The notes: a model not told the origin generated them from the letters alone. A stretch of 64,000 nucleotides of DNA from Sporocytophaga myxococcoides (GCF_000775915.1 NZ_BBLT01000003.1:248001-312000), one strand, 5' to 3'. Counted from the first letter of the stretch, positions 54,150 through 63,433 are shown. Numbers and translations are program-made.

Positions 54150-55484
54150 ATGGCAATTAGCGCACCGTCGGGGAAGATATCTTCCGCCAATCTTGATAGC
54201 AACCAGAAATATGGTACTGCCCTTAGCTCCCTCATGGTTCTGTTTTTCATGATGGGTTTTATTACCTGTTTTAATGATATATTAATCCCATATCTGAAGG
54301 TTATATTCAAACTTAATTATACCCAGGTTAACCTGATAAATTTATGTTTTTTTGGGGCCTATTTTGTTATGTCTATCCCAGGAGGCAAACTGGTCCAGAA
54401 GTATGGATATAAAGCAATAATGATTACTGGGTTTGTTATTGCTGCGATTGGTTGTATACTTTTTTATCCTGCTGCTGAAATGAAGATCTACGGATTGTTC
54501 TTAGGGGCTTTATTTATTCTTGCTACAGGAATAACACTATTGCAGGTTGCAGGTAATCCTTATGTAGCTGTATTGGGTTCACCGGACACTTCTTCAGCTC
54601 GTCTTACACTTACTCAAGCTTTAAATTCTCTTGGAACTACAATTGCGCCACTAGTAGGTACTTACATTATCCTTTCCAATCTTCCTGAAATGCCTTTAGA
54701 GTTAAAAGGCTTGAAATCCTACTCTGATCTTCCGGAAAATCTTAATGTCCTTCTTAATAATCTTCTTGAACAGACAAAACTTATTTACCTGCAAGGTACT
54801 TATCTGAGTATTGCTGCTGTTTTGTTAGTTATTGGTGGAGTTTTGTTTATAATGAAACTACCAGCTATAGGCCATGGTGAAGGAGAAATCAGCACTGAAG
54901 GGGTTGCTGAAAAAAGCAGTGTATGGCAATACCGTCACCTTATCCTCGGAATGATAGGAATCTTTACCTACGTTGGTGCGGAAGTTGCAATAGGAAGTCA
55001 TATTATCAATTATCTTGAGATGAAAGATGTTATGGCAATGTCTGCAAAAGAAGCCGGAAATTATGTCTCTTATTATTGGGGTGGAGCAATGGTTGGCCGT
55101 TTCCTTGGTACACTTATCCTTGCAAAATTCAATCCTGGCAAAGTGTTAGGTACCTATGCATTACTTGCAATTTCTCTTATTGCAATATCTATATTCTCTC
55201 ATGGTGAATTGTCAATGTGGTCATTGTTGTTAGTTGGCTTTTGCAATTCTCTAATGTTCCCAACTATATTTACCCTTGCGATTAAAGGTCTTGGAAAATA
55301 TACAGACCAGGCTTCTGGTTTATTGTGTACTGCAATTGTTGGTGGAGCTATTCTTCCATTGTTATTTGCTACAGTTGCTGACCAGACAGGCGGTAATCTT
55401 AAACTTGCATTGATTATCCCAATTATTTGTTATTTATACATCTCATTCTTCGGCTTTAAAGGTCATAAGGCTGCTGGGAATTAA
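54150..55484 (+). CDS. Sugar MFS transporter (FucP/GluP-like)
   Basis: The product is 444 residues with twelve spans. Landmarks of the fucose/glucose-galactose porter family are FFMMGFITCFNDILIPYLK (the Asn-Asp pair of FucP), FFGAYFVMSIPGGKLVQKYG, LLQVAGNPYVAVLG and RLTLTQALNSLGTTIAPLVG. In the second half, YYWGGAMVGRFLG and CNSLMFPTIFTLAIKGLG are typical. It is likely a proton-driven sugar symporter in the inner membrane; the sugar is not decided by these motifs. It is monocistronic, and a strong terminator follows. Confidence 0.93.
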   Translation: MAISAPSGKISSANLDSNQKYGTALSSLMVLFFMMGFITCFNDILIPYLKVIFKLNYTQVNLINLCFFGAYFVMSIPGGKLVQKYGYKAIMITGFVIAAIGCILFYPAAEMKIYGLFLGALFILATGITLLQVAGNPYVAVLGSPDTSSARLTLTQALNSLGTTIAPLVGTYIILSNLPEMPLELKGLKSYSDLPENLNVLLNNLLEQTKLIYLQGTYLSIAAVLLVIGGVLFIMKLPAIGHGEGEISTEGVAEKSSVWQYRHLILGMIGIFTYVGAEVAIGSHIINYLEMKDVMAMSAKEAGNYVSYYWGGAMVGRFLGTLILAKFNPGKVLGTYALLAISLIAISIFSHGELSMWSLLLVGFCNSLMFPTIFTLAIKGLGKYTDQASGLLCTAIVGGAILPLLFATVADQTGGNLKLALIIPIICYLYISFFGFKGHKAAGN

Positions 55485-55501
55485 TCAGAATTTTATATTT
55501 A

Positions 55502-55546
55502 ATAATAGAAGGGGATAAGCAGCAATACTTATCCCTTTTCTATTAT
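55502..55546 (+). terminator. Rho-independent terminator with long stem
   Basis: AATAGAAGGGGATAAG pairs with CTTATCCCTTTTCTATT (with one bulged T), loop about 8 nt, 17 nt after the sugar transporter stop. Confidence 0.85.
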
Positions 55547-55604
55547 AGGATTTTTAAATATCTTAAAGAGTAACACTTAAAGAAATTAATACCCTATTGC
55601 ATTA

Positions 55605-56711
55605 ATGGCTGACTTACTTAAAAATATTTATAATAAAGCATTCTTTGACCAGTTCTGTGATATTACAGGCACAGTCATTAAAGATTTTGACAAAAAAGAT
55701 TTTCTTAAAAAAATCTATGACAAAGAATGGGAACAAAGAGAGTTAAAGCAACGGATGAAGCACATTGCTTCTGTATTAAAAGAGTTCCTTCCTGCAAACT
55801 ATGATAAATGCATTGCGGCTGCATGTAAGCTGATTGCAGAGTTAAAGAAGAAAAATATAAAACAATCTAGTGTAGAACTGATGTTCTTCCCTGAAATCAT
55901 TGAGCAATATGGCATTGATCATCTTGAGGTTTCCGTTAAAGGCATGGAGTTCATTACTCAGATCACCAGTTGTGAATTTGCAATACGACCTTTCATAATA
56001 AAGTATCCTAAGGAAATGATGAAAACAATGCTTGATTGGTCAAGGCATGAGAGTCATCATGTAAGAAGATTAGCCAGCGAAGGCTGCAGGCCTCGATTGC
56101 CTTGGGCAATGGCTATTCCTGCATTGAAGAAAAATCCATCTCCGATTTTTCCTATTCTTGAAAATTTAAAAAAAGATTCTTCTGATTTTGTCAGGAGAAG
56201 TGTTGCAAACAACCTGAACGATATAGCTAAAGACCATCCTGAAAAGGTATTGGAGATCGCTTTGAGATGGAAGGGTAAGTGCGATGAGACAGATTGGATC
56301 ATTAAGCATGGTAGCCGGACTTTATTAAAGAAAGCAAATCCTGATGCCTTGTCACTTTTCGGGCTGATTTCTGCCAAAACAATTGCAGTAAAGAATTTTA
56401 AAATAGATAATTGCGATATTGCTCTTAACGATGATTTATGTTTTTCTTTTGAGTTAATTCATAAAGAAAAAGAACCGCTAAAGCTCCGCATAGAGTATTG
56501 TATTTACTACATGAAAGCAAACGGTAAGCAGAATAAAAAGATATTTAAGATTACTGAAAATATGTACGCTTCAGATGTAAAGCACGCTTTCAAGCGCAAG
56601 CAATCCTTTCGGGACCTTACTACAAGAAAGCATTATCGGGGAGAACATAAGCTTTCATTAGTGATCAACGGAAAGGAGATGGTCTCAAAAGATTTTTATT
56701 TAAGCAAATAA
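55605..56711 (+). CDS. AlkC-like DNA glycosylase with Ig-like C-terminal domain
   Basis: The product is 368 residues. The first about 250 are HEAT-like helical repeats of the DNA alkylation repair (AlkD/AlkC) superfamily: RRLASEGCRPRLPWAMAIP, PILENLKKDSSDFVRRSVANN, LNDIAKDHP and WIIKHGSRTLLKKANPDAL. The last about 105 residues, from NDDLCFSFELIHKEKEPLK, are beta-rich, matching the Ig-like domain of AlkC-alpha proteins. AlkC removes 3-methyladenine and 3-methylcytosine without base flipping. The C-terminal domain supports AlkC over AlkD. Three nucleotides downstream lies a J-domain-like gene, so the two form an operon. Confidence 0.87.
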   Translation: MADLLKNIYNKAFFDQFCDITGTVIKDFDKKDFLKKIYDKEWEQRELKQRMKHIASVLKEFLPANYDKCIAAACKLIAELKKKNIKQSSVELMFFPEIIEQYGIDHLEVSVKGMEFITQITSCEFAIRPFIIKYPKEMMKTMLDWSRHESHHVRRLASEGCRPRLPWAMAIPALKKNPSPIFPILENLKKDSSDFVRRSVANNLNDIAKDHPEKVLEIALRWKGKCDETDWIIKHGSRTLLKKANPDALSLFGLISAKTIAVKNFKIDNCDIALNDDLCFSFELIHKEKEPLKLRIEYCIYYMKANGKQNKKIFKITENMYASDVKHAFKRKQSFRDLTTRKHYRGEHKLSLVINGKEMVSKDFYLSK

Positions 56712-56714
56712 AGT

Positions 56715-57740
56715 ATGGGAGATATACTAAAAATAGACGGGAATCTGGAAGGAGGAGAATCTCTCTCAAAAGAGCAAAATTCCTTTAACAAAAAGGTAAA
56801 AGAAATAAAAAGTCTTAAGAAGGAGCTGGAAGAGCTATCTGCAGCTCTTGAAATTGCTCAGCTAGAATTTAAGAAGAAGGTAATCCCACTGCAGAATGAC
56901 TTTATCGGTCTTACAAAAGAACGTCTTCGTATTTTAGCCGATTACTATTGGAACAAAAAGCTGTCAAAAGCTTTGAAAAGGGATTTGCTTGAGGTTTTAA
57001 TTACTGAGTGCCAAAGCTTGATTGCATATGGTGACAGTGATGAGGAGGTCAGGAAGTGGCTTGATGAGTTTGAGATTCAAATGAATGCGGGTTACACAAA
57101 GGAAGAACGAAAGGCTGAAGCAGAGTTTGATGAAGCCTTTAATAATTTTTTTGATGGTTTTCTGGGAGATGAAGAAGGAAATGGTTTTGTAGACGAAGGG
57201 AGTTATCAAAATGCAGGACAAAAGAAAAAAGCAGCAAAACAAGCAGCTAAAGAAGAAGTTCGGAAACGTTCTATCAAGGAGATTTACAGGGGCTTAATAA
57301 AGGTATTCCATCCGGATAAAGAGATGGATGAAGGTGCAAAGATGGAGAAAGAAGAGATTAGCAAAGAGATTACCAAGGCGTATAAGAAAAACGATCTCCT
57401 TGCCTTGCTGGAATTTGAAACAAGCCTTTTGATTTCTGATAAAGCAAGGATAAGAGAAATAGCGGATGATAAGCTGAAAGTATACAATGAGGTGCTCACA
57501 GAACAAAAGAAAGACCTTGAACACAATCTCCATCTGCTAAAGATAAAAAATGAAGTTGTCTACAGGGGAATGTGCATGAAGAATTCCAATAAGCAAAAGT
57601 TTTTGAGAAAGGTGACTAATGAACTTAGTGAAAGAAATGATGCCCTTGTTCATCAGATGTTTGTGTTGCAAAATGACAAAAATTATCTGAAATATTTTAT
57701 TGCCTCGTATCTTGGAGGGTATGATGAGTTTATGGATTAG
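56715..57740 (+). CDS. J-domain-like protein coupled to AlkC
   Basis: The product is 341 residues. The N-terminal 60 residues look like a coiled coil (KKVKEIKSLKKELEELSAAL). An acidic stretch follows. A DnaJ-type J-domain signature lies near residues 190-215: IYRGLIKVFHPDKEMDEGA, with the HPD tripeptide intact. The rest is helical. J-domains stimulate Hsp70 ATPase and bring clients to it. No zinc-finger or DnaJ C-terminal domain is visible, so this is not a full DnaJ. It begins 3 nt after alkC, suggesting that the two act together. Confidence 0.8.
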   Translation: MGDILKIDGNLEGGESLSKEQNSFNKKVKEIKSLKKELEELSAALEIAQLEFKKKVIPLQNDFIGLTKERLRILADYYWNKKLSKALKRDLLEVLITECQSLIAYGDSDEEVRKWLDEFEIQMNAGYTKEERKAEAEFDEAFNNFFDGFLGDEEGNGFVDEGSYQNAGQKKKAAKQAAKEEVRKRSIKEIYRGLIKVFHPDKEMDEGAKMEKEEISKEITKAYKKNDLLALLEFETSLLISDKARIREIADDKLKVYNEVLTEQKKDLEHNLHLLKIKNEVVYRGMCMKNSNKQKFLRKVTNELSERNDALVHQMFVLQNDKNYLKYFIASYLGGYDEFMD

Positions 57741-57825
57741 ATTAAATTTCCAAGCAGGCTCAAATGTTTGATATACTTAAATAACCATTAAATAGAAGTT
57801 TAGAGGTATCGATAAAAATATTTTT

Positions 57826-57980
57826 TTATTTCAGTTCCCACTTAGCTTTATAGGTCATTATCTGTATTTGATAGTTTAAAAGTTGTTGAAGTGCCTTAAT
57901 ATTAATGTTTCATCTGACAATAGAACATTGATTTGGTCAATTATTGGATCTATTCCACTAGCACTTTTATAAATGGGCTT
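57826..57980 (-). pseudogene. Frameshifted gene remnant
   Basis: On the minus strand, 34 open codons (57980 down to 57876, with GIDPIIDQINVLLSDETL) pass into a second frame at about 57909, which reads NIKALQQLLNYQIQIM then TYKAKWELK and stops at 57826. A two-base indel near 57905 would join them into one protein-like C-terminus. No start codon is present. Confidence 0.35.
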
Positions 57981-58041
57981 TTAAGTGGTGCAAAAACCTT
58001 ATGTTGTTCGGGAAGGTTTAATAAGAAAAAGACAAATAGCC

Positions 58042-58245
58042 ATGATAAAGACATCATTTATAACTAACCTGGGCAACAGCATAAATCAGTTTGATTTTGA
58101 GCTTTCTCTGAAAAGTTTTATTTCTAAGCACGAATTCTTCAACGGAAGAAAAATTGATAAATCCAAAATTAACATCATCAGTGTTTTCCCTATTTCAAAC
58201 GCTGAAAGTACTTTCTACAAAGTAATGTGGGAGTTGAATGTATGA
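58042..58245 (+). CDS. Possible small hypothetical protein
   Basis: The ATG at 58042 gives 67 residues; a GTG start at 57985 would give 86. The text is protein-like (SFITNLGNSINQFDFELSLK, ending FYKVMWELNV). Its last residues (YKVMWEL) resemble the end of the nearby minus-strand remnant (YKAKWEL), so both may derive from one family. It could be a real small gene or a relic; no family was recognised. Confidence 0.35.
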   Translation: MIKTSFITNLGNSINQFDFELSLKSFISKHEFFNGRKIDKSKINIISVFPISNAESTFYKVMWELNV

Positions 58246-58292
58246 TATAGGTATTTGTGTAATATATAAATACTGCAACATTGATAAATACA

Positions 58293-58490
58293 TCAACCCT
58301 TAATTACTTCTATTAGTACATTGGTTAAATGAAAGAAACGGTCACTTGTAGGATTGTTTGCATCATAGAGTGAGTCCTCCCTGTTAATGTCATCATTGTC
58401 TACTGCCGCATAGGGTACATCTTCGAGATTTTCCTGTTTGAATTTTAATTGGGAATGACGAACTGATTTCCTACTATTTTCATAATGTGA
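58293..58490 (-). pseudogene. C-terminal gene fragment without start codon
   Basis: Sixty-five open codons on the minus strand end in a stop at 58293. The reading is strongly protein-like: SVRHSQLKFKQENLEDVPY, then AAVDNDDINREDSLYDANN and FFHLTNVLIEVIKG. There is no ATG, GTG or TTG in the frame, and a stop precedes it at 58491. It is most likely the remaining end of a lost gene; no family was recognised. Confidence 0.4.
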
Positions 58491-58565
58491 TCATATTATG
58501 TTATGATGCATTGATAAGATGGTGAGGGTAAAATCGTACAAATTTTATTCTTTATGTTATAAATC

Positions 58566-58595
58566 ATCCCAGCCCATGTGTTGGGATTTTTATTT
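58566..58595 (+). terminator. Terminator-like hairpin in decayed region
   Basis: ATCCCA / TGGGAT with a 10-nt loop and a T-rich tail. No intact gene ends just before it. Confidence 0.45.
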
Positions 58596-58815
58596 TAATG
58601 GTAAAATGATATTCTCTTAAAGAATTTTGAATTGGACTCACATGCCTCAATACTTTTTTCCTCTATAGTATATACTGCTCTATCTTTTTGTATTGCAAGG
58701 ATTTTAATTTTTACCTAAATGAGTCTTATGCGCCAAAGGCATTTGTTTAACTTTCTGATATATAGTGTTTTGTCTTGCAATTTTACTCAGATATCAGCAA
58801 CTTTGAAGAGTTGAG

Positions 58816-58836
58816 GCACTTAATGAGTGCTTTTTG
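58816..58836 (+). terminator. Small terminator upstream of the sugar cluster
   Basis: GCACT / AGTGC with a 5-nt loop and a run of five T lies 31 nt before the MFS gene. It may isolate the sugar cluster or act as an attenuator in its leader. Confidence 0.5.
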
Positions 58837-58866
58837 TCTCCAAATTCAGATGATTAGAAAAGAAAA

Positions 58867-60144
58867 ATGGATCAGCCTAATCACTTAAGATTATTTACTG
58901 CAAGCAGAATAGCATTAGTTGCGACCGCAATGACTTTTGCCATTCGTGCAAACCTCATAGGAAAGCTTGGGGCAGAGTTTGCCATATCATCAGAAAACAT
59001 GGGCATAGTTGTAGGAACTGCTTTTTGGGGTTTCACACTATCCATTTTTATTGGCGGTCCCCTTTGTGATATTCTGGGAATGCGCAGGTTGATCTACTGT
59101 GCTTTTATTGGCCATATCTCAGGAGTTTTACTTACTATATTTTCAACTGGTTTTATTTCATTATTTATATCAACTCTGCTAATAGGCATTGCAAACGGGC
59201 TTGTAGAAGCAGCATGTAATCCTTTGATTGCAACTTTGTATAAAGATGAAAAAACTAAAAGATTGAATCAGTTTCACCTTTGGTTTCCCGGAGGAATTGT
59301 TCTTGGTGGGCTCAGTGCATATTTTTTAGATCAATTGGGCCTCGGCTGGCAAATTCAACTTGCAGTTATTTTAATCCCGACTATTTGTTATGGTATACTC
59401 TTTTTAGATCAGGAGTTCCCTGCAACTGAGAGAAAATCATCCGGCATATCCATGAAAGAAATGGTGGCTGAATGTAAAACACCGCTTTTTATTTTTATGG
59501 TCTTTGGAATGTTTCTCACCGCAGCGACTGAGTTAGGCACAAACCAATGGGTAGCAGAATTACTAGGCAATGCTGGAATACCTTCTATTCTCCTTTTGGT
59601 TTTGATTAATGGATTAATGGCTTTAGGACGGGCATTTGCCGGACCAGTGGAAAAACTGCTTTCTCCGGCAGGTATATTGCTGGCATCTGCAGTGCTATCT
59701 TCAGCCGGTTTATATCTGTTAAGTCAGTCTTCAGGTTATATGCTTTTTGTTTCTGCTATTGTATTTGCATCTGGTATATGTTATTTCTGGCCAACCATGC
59801 TGGGATTTGTTTCAGAATATTTACCACGTACAGGTGAGCTTGGCCTTTCTATTATGGGCGGCGCAGGTATGTTGTCTGTAGCTTTTATTCTTCCATATAT
59901 GGGTGCATTTTATGATATTCAGACGCTTGCAAATCTACCTGATGGAGCTAACCTGGCTGAATTAAAAGAATTTTCGAACGATACTCCCGAATTTCTCATG
60001 CTGGCTAAGGCCAGACTTATAGCAGGAGCAACAACATTAAAATACATTTCACTTTTACCATTCTTCCTGATCTTTGCTTTTGGATGGCTCTTTCAGTTTA
60101 TGAAAAAGAAGGCATCATCCTATACATTATACCAAAAGGATTAA
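58867..60144 (+). CDS. MFS transporter of a sugar catabolic cluster
   Basis: The product is 425 residues with twelve hydrophobic spans. It starts MDQPNHLRLFTASRIALVAT. Typical MFS features include GGPLCDILGMRRLIYCAF after span 2 and GIANGLVEAACNPLIATL in span 4, which resembles the FucP/sugar permease class. Span-rich C-terminal parts include GICYFWPTMLGFVSEYLPR. It probably imports the substrate handled by the downstream enzymes. The next gene starts 26 nt later, so an operon is likely. Confidence 0.9.
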   Translation: MDQPNHLRLFTASRIALVATAMTFAIRANLIGKLGAEFAISSENMGIVVGTAFWGFTLSIFIGGPLCDILGMRRLIYCAFIGHISGVLLTIFSTGFISLFISTLLIGIANGLVEAACNPLIATLYKDEKTKRLNQFHLWFPGGIVLGGLSAYFLDQLGLGWQIQLAVILIPTICYGILFLDQEFPATERKSSGISMKEMVAECKTPLFIFMVFGMFLTAATELGTNQWVAELLGNAGIPSILLLVLINGLMALGRAFAGPVEKLLSPAGILLASAVLSSAGLYLLSQSSGYMLFVSAIVFASGICYFWPTMLGFVSEYLPRTGELGLSIMGGAGMLSVAFILPYMGAFYDIQTLANLPDGANLAELKEFSNDTPEFLMLAKARLIAGATTLKYISLLPFFLIFAFGWLFQFMKKKASSYTLYQKD

Positions 60145-60170
60145 GAAGATTGATATAGTCTCCAGATTCA

Positions 60171-61118
60171 ATGATGACAAAAGACAGACGTACTTTTATA
60201 AAAGAAGCAGGAGTTTTGGCAGGAGGGATTACATTACTTTCTTCCTTTCCTTCAGCTTTATTTGCAGCAGATAAATTCGATTTTAAAATCTCCCTGGCTC
60301 AGTGGTCCCTTCACAAAGCCATGTTTTCAGGAAAACTCACAACGCTTGATTTTGCTTCAGTCGCAAAAAAAGAGTTCGGACTGGATGCGGTTGAATATGT
60401 GAATCAGTTCTTTGCAGATAAAGCAAAAGATCAGGAATATCTAAAGAGTTTAAAACAAAGGGCGAAAGACAATGGAGTAAAAAGTTTACTTATAATGGTA
60501 GATAATGAAGGTTCTTTATCTTCAAAAGTAGACACTGAAAGAAAGACTGCAGTTGAGAATCATTATAAATGGATTGAAGCAGCAAAGTTTCTGGGATGTC
60601 ATTCTATTCGAGTTAACCTGCACGGTGCAGGTTCTGATGAAGAATGGAAAGCTGCTTCTATTGATGGATTAGGCACACTTGCTGAATTTGGGGCAAAATA
60701 TAAGATGAATGTCATCGTAGAAAACCACGGTCAGCATTCTTCAAATGGGGCTTTACTGGCTGAAGTAATAAAACAAATCAACAATCCTTTTTGCGGGACC
60801 TTGCCTGACTTCGGGAATTTTTGTATGAGAAGAGAAAAGGGCGACCTTTGGGAATCTCCATGTGTAGATTGGTATGATAGATACAAGGGGGTCAAAGAGA
60901 TGTTACCTTATGCAAAGGGTGTCAGCGCTAAAGCTTTCAATTTTGATTCAAAAGGGAATGAACCGGATATTGATTATAAAAAGATGCTTGAACTTATCAA
61001 GTCCTCTGGTTATAAAGGCTACATAGGTATTGAATATGAAGGAGAAAAACTTGATGAATATACTGGCATAAAAACTACTAAGAAGTTGCTGGAGAGAGTG
61101 AGAGCAGAGCTGGGATAA
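60171..61118 (+). CDS. Sugar phosphate isomerase/epimerase-like protein, Tat-type signal
   Basis: The product is 315 residues. The N-terminus (KDRRTFIKEAGVLAGG) carries a Tat-like twin-Arg motif and hydrophobic stretch ending LFAADK, so the protein is probably exported to the periplasm. The rest is a xylose-isomerase-like TIM barrel: KISLAQWSLHKAMFSG, GLDAVEYVNQF, NVIVENHGQHSSN, GTLPDFGNF and YIGIEYEGE. Metal ligands (Glu, Asp, His, Glu) fit these positions. It is similar to isomerases or dehydratases that act on inositols or keto-sugars. It lies 26 nt after the transporter. Confidence 0.88.
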   Translation: MMTKDRRTFIKEAGVLAGGITLLSSFPSALFAADKFDFKISLAQWSLHKAMFSGKLTTLDFASVAKKEFGLDAVEYVNQFFADKAKDQEYLKSLKQRAKDNGVKSLLIMVDNEGSLSSKVDTERKTAVENHYKWIEAAKFLGCHSIRVNLHGAGSDEEWKAASIDGLGTLAEFGAKYKMNVIVENHGQHSSNGALLAEVIKQINNPFCGTLPDFGNFCMRREKGDLWESPCVDWYDRYKGVKEMLPYAKGVSAKAFNFDSKGNEPDIDYKKMLELIKSSGYKGYIGIEYEGEKLDEYTGIKTTKKLLERVRAELG

Positions 61119-61202
61119 GTTATAAGTGGTAAGTTTCAGATATTAAGTTCAAAGCTTGAAGCTCCAAGTGTAAATTGATCCTAATACTAATTGTAGACTG
61201 TT

Positions 61203-61240
61203 CCCTTTTTCCCTCAGGAGAGGGGACGAGGTCTTGTGAG
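61203..61240. repeat. Degenerate interspersed repeat (CCTC-AGGA-GAGG)
   Basis: CCCTCAGGAGAGGGG followed by GACGAGGT resembles the short intergenic repeat with CCCTCTCC...GGAGAGGG seen widely in this phylum. It lies in the gap before the dehydrogenase gene. Confidence 0.4.
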
Positions 61241-61258
61241 TTTTAATTAAGTCATTTC

Positions 61259-62410
61259 ATGATGAAAAGAAAAGTAAGAATGGGGATGGTTGGTGGAGGG
61301 CAGGATGCATTTATTGGGACAGTCCATCGAATGGCAGCAGCTTTGGATGGGGAAATTGAGTTAGTCTGCGGGGCATTTAGCAGTAGTGAAAGTAAATCAA
61401 AAGCTTCCGGTGCTGCGCTGTATTTATCTCCTGACAGAGTTTATGTTTCTTTTGAAGAAATGATTAATAAAGAAAGGGCTTTGCCGAAAGATGTTCGTAT
61501 GGATTTTGTCTCCATTGTAACACCGAATTATCTCCATGCTAAACCTGCGATCCTGGCTCTCGAAAATGGCTTTCATGTCTTATGTGAAAAACCTCTATCG
61601 CTTTCTTCTTCTGAGGCTGAAGCGCTTCGTGATAAAGTTAAACATTCTGGTTTGTTATTTGGGCTAATGCATAATTATACTGGGTATCCAATGGTAAAGG
61701 AAGCCAGGTCGATTGTTAATAGTGGAAGGATCGGTCCAGTTAGAAAGGTAATTGCTGAATATATGCAAGGTTGGCTTGCGGCAAGGATTGAAGAATCAGG
61801 TCAGAAGCAAGCAGACTGGAGAACAGACCCTGATAAAGCAGGAATAAGTTGCTGTGTCGGAGATATTGGTACGCATGCCGAAAACCTCGCCGAATATATT
61901 ACTGGGTTAAAGATCTCTGAGCTGAGTGCTGATGTATCCACTTTTGTAAAAGGAAGAAAGCTTGATGACGATGCAAGTGTTTTGCTAAGATTTGAAAATG
62001 GTGCCAAAGGAGTTTTATTTTCAAGTCAAATCGCTATAGGTGAAGAAAATGAATTGAAGATTAGAATTTATGGTGAAATGGGTAGTTTGGAATGGCTGCA
62101 GTCAGAACCTAATAGTCTATTAGTTAAGATGAATGGAGCGCCTGTTCAAGTATATAGGACCGGAGTGGATAAGAGCTATCTTTCAAAAGCGGCACTAAGA
62201 GAAACGAGACTTCCGGGAGGTCATCCGGAAGGATACATTGAATCCCTTGCAAATATCTATAGGGAGTTTTCAAGAGCAATTCAAGGATCGCAAGAGGGAA
62301 GGAAAGATGAGTTTGATTTTCCGGATATTGAAGACGGAGTCCGGGGGATGCGCTTTATTGAAGCTGTTATTGAATCAGGACGTAAAAATGCCCAGTGGGT
62401 AAAATTATAG
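61259..62410 (+). CDS. Gfo/Idh/MocA-family oxidoreductase
   Basis: The product is 383 residues. The NAD(P)-binding N-terminus is RMGMVGGGQDAFIGTVHR, followed by SIVTPNYLHAKPAILALENG and HVLCEKPLSLS, the EKP motif carrying the catalytic Lys. The C-terminal domain has GDIGTHAENLAEYITG with the conserved Asp and His. It probably oxidises a sugar or inositol hydroxyl, or reduces the keto form. It has no signal peptide. It begins 140 nt after the Tat-type isomerase and 8 nt before the second isomerase, so the two latter are co-transcribed. Confidence 0.93.
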   Translation: MMKRKVRMGMVGGGQDAFIGTVHRMAAALDGEIELVCGAFSSSESKSKASGAALYLSPDRVYVSFEEMINKERALPKDVRMDFVSIVTPNYLHAKPAILALENGFHVLCEKPLSLSSSEAEALRDKVKHSGLLFGLMHNYTGYPMVKEARSIVNSGRIGPVRKVIAEYMQGWLAARIEESGQKQADWRTDPDKAGISCCVGDIGTHAENLAEYITGLKISELSADVSTFVKGRKLDDDASVLLRFENGAKGVLFSSQIAIGEENELKIRIYGEMGSLEWLQSEPNSLLVKMNGAPVQVYRTGVDKSYLSKAALRETRLPGGHPEGYIESLANIYREFSRAIQGSQEGRKDEFDFPDIEDGVRGMRFIEAVIESGRKNAQWVKL

Positions 62411-62418
62411 AATAAAAG

Positions 62419-63429
62419 ATGAGAACAATTAAGGGGCCTGGGATCTTTCTTGCCCAGTTTATGGATGACGCTGCTCCTTTTAATTCATTGGAGAATTGTT
62501 GCAAATGGGCGACAAAATTAGGTTTTAAAGGAGTACAGATTCCGACATGGGATACTAGATGCATGGACCTTAAAAAAGCAGCAGAAAGTAAAACCTATGC
62601 TGATGAATTAAAAGGCATAGTTAAAGCTGCTGGTTTAGAAATAACAGAACTGTCTACACACCTACAAGGCCAGCTCGTTGCAGTAAATCCTGCTCTCAGC
62701 GATCAGTTTGATGGTTTTGCTCCAGTAGAATTTAAAGGGAACTATCAAGCAAGAACTGAATGGGCAATTCAGCAATTAAAATATGCAGCAAAGGCGAGTC
62801 GAAACTTAGGATTGAATGCTCATGCTACATTTTCTGGAGCACTTATGTGGCATACTGTTTATCCATGGCCGCAGAGAAAACCAAACCAGGTCGAAGAGAC
62901 ATTCAAAGAACTCGCGAAAAGGTGGAATCCTATATTGGATGCCTTTGAAGAAGCAGGTGTTGATCTTTGTTATGAAATACATCCTGGTGAGGACTTGCAT
63001 GATGGTATTACTTTTGAGAAATTTTTAAAGGCTACAGGAAATCATAAAAGAGTAAATATTCTGTATGACCCAAGTCACTTGTTGTTACAGCAGATCAATT
63101 ATCTTGATTATATTGATATTTATCATGAATATATCAAAATGTTTCATGTGAAAGATGCGGAGTTCAATCCTACAGGAAGATCAGGTGTTTATGGTGGATA
63201 TCAGGAATGGATAAACAGACCAGGAAGGTTCAGGTCCCTGGGAGATGGACAAGTAAATTTCAAATCAATATTTAGCAAACTTGCTCAATATGATTTTTCG
63301 GGATGGGCAGTTCTTGAATGGGAATGTTGCCTTAAAAACCAATTGGATGGAGCGAAAGAAGGGGCTGAGTTCATTAGTAAAAATATTATAAAAGTAAGTG
63401 AGCGTAGTTTTGATGACTTCGCGAAATAA
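62419..63429 (+). CDS. Sugar phosphate isomerase/epimerase (TIM barrel)
   Basis: The product is 336 residues with no signal peptide. The xylose-isomerase-like barrel shows FKGVQIPTWDTRC, ITELSTHLQGQLVAV, HATFSGALMW, DLCYEIHPGEDLHDG (Glu ligand), ILYDPSHLLLQQINY (Asp and His ligands), FHVKDAEFNPTG and GWAVLEWECC. These match a family of Gfo/Idh-linked isomerases found in sugar or inositol degradation loci. It follows the oxidoreductase by 8 nt, so the two probably act in sequence on the same intermediate. Confidence 0.92.
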   Translation: MRTIKGPGIFLAQFMDDAAPFNSLENCCKWATKLGFKGVQIPTWDTRCMDLKKAAESKTYADELKGIVKAAGLEITELSTHLQGQLVAVNPALSDQFDGFAPVEFKGNYQARTEWAIQQLKYAAKASRNLGLNAHATFSGALMWHTVYPWPQRKPNQVEETFKELAKRWNPILDAFEEAGVDLCYEIHPGEDLHDGITFEKFLKATGNHKRVNILYDPSHLLLQQINYLDYIDIYHEYIKMFHVKDAEFNPTGRSGVYGGYQEWINRPGRFRSLGDGQVNFKSIFSKLAQYDFSGWAVLEWECCLKNQLDGAKEGAEFISKNIIKVSERSFDDFAK

Positions 63430-63433
63430 GCTT

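Larger units (their letters stand above)
57741..58866. other. Long region of decayed coding fragments and hairpins
   Basis: This stretch of about 1.1 kb has no long intact gene. It holds a possible 67-residue gene (58042-58245), two minus-strand fragments without starts (57826-57980 and 58293-58490), and two terminator-like hairpins (58566-58590, 58816-58835). It looks like a site of gene loss next to the AlkC operon. Confidence 0.55.
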
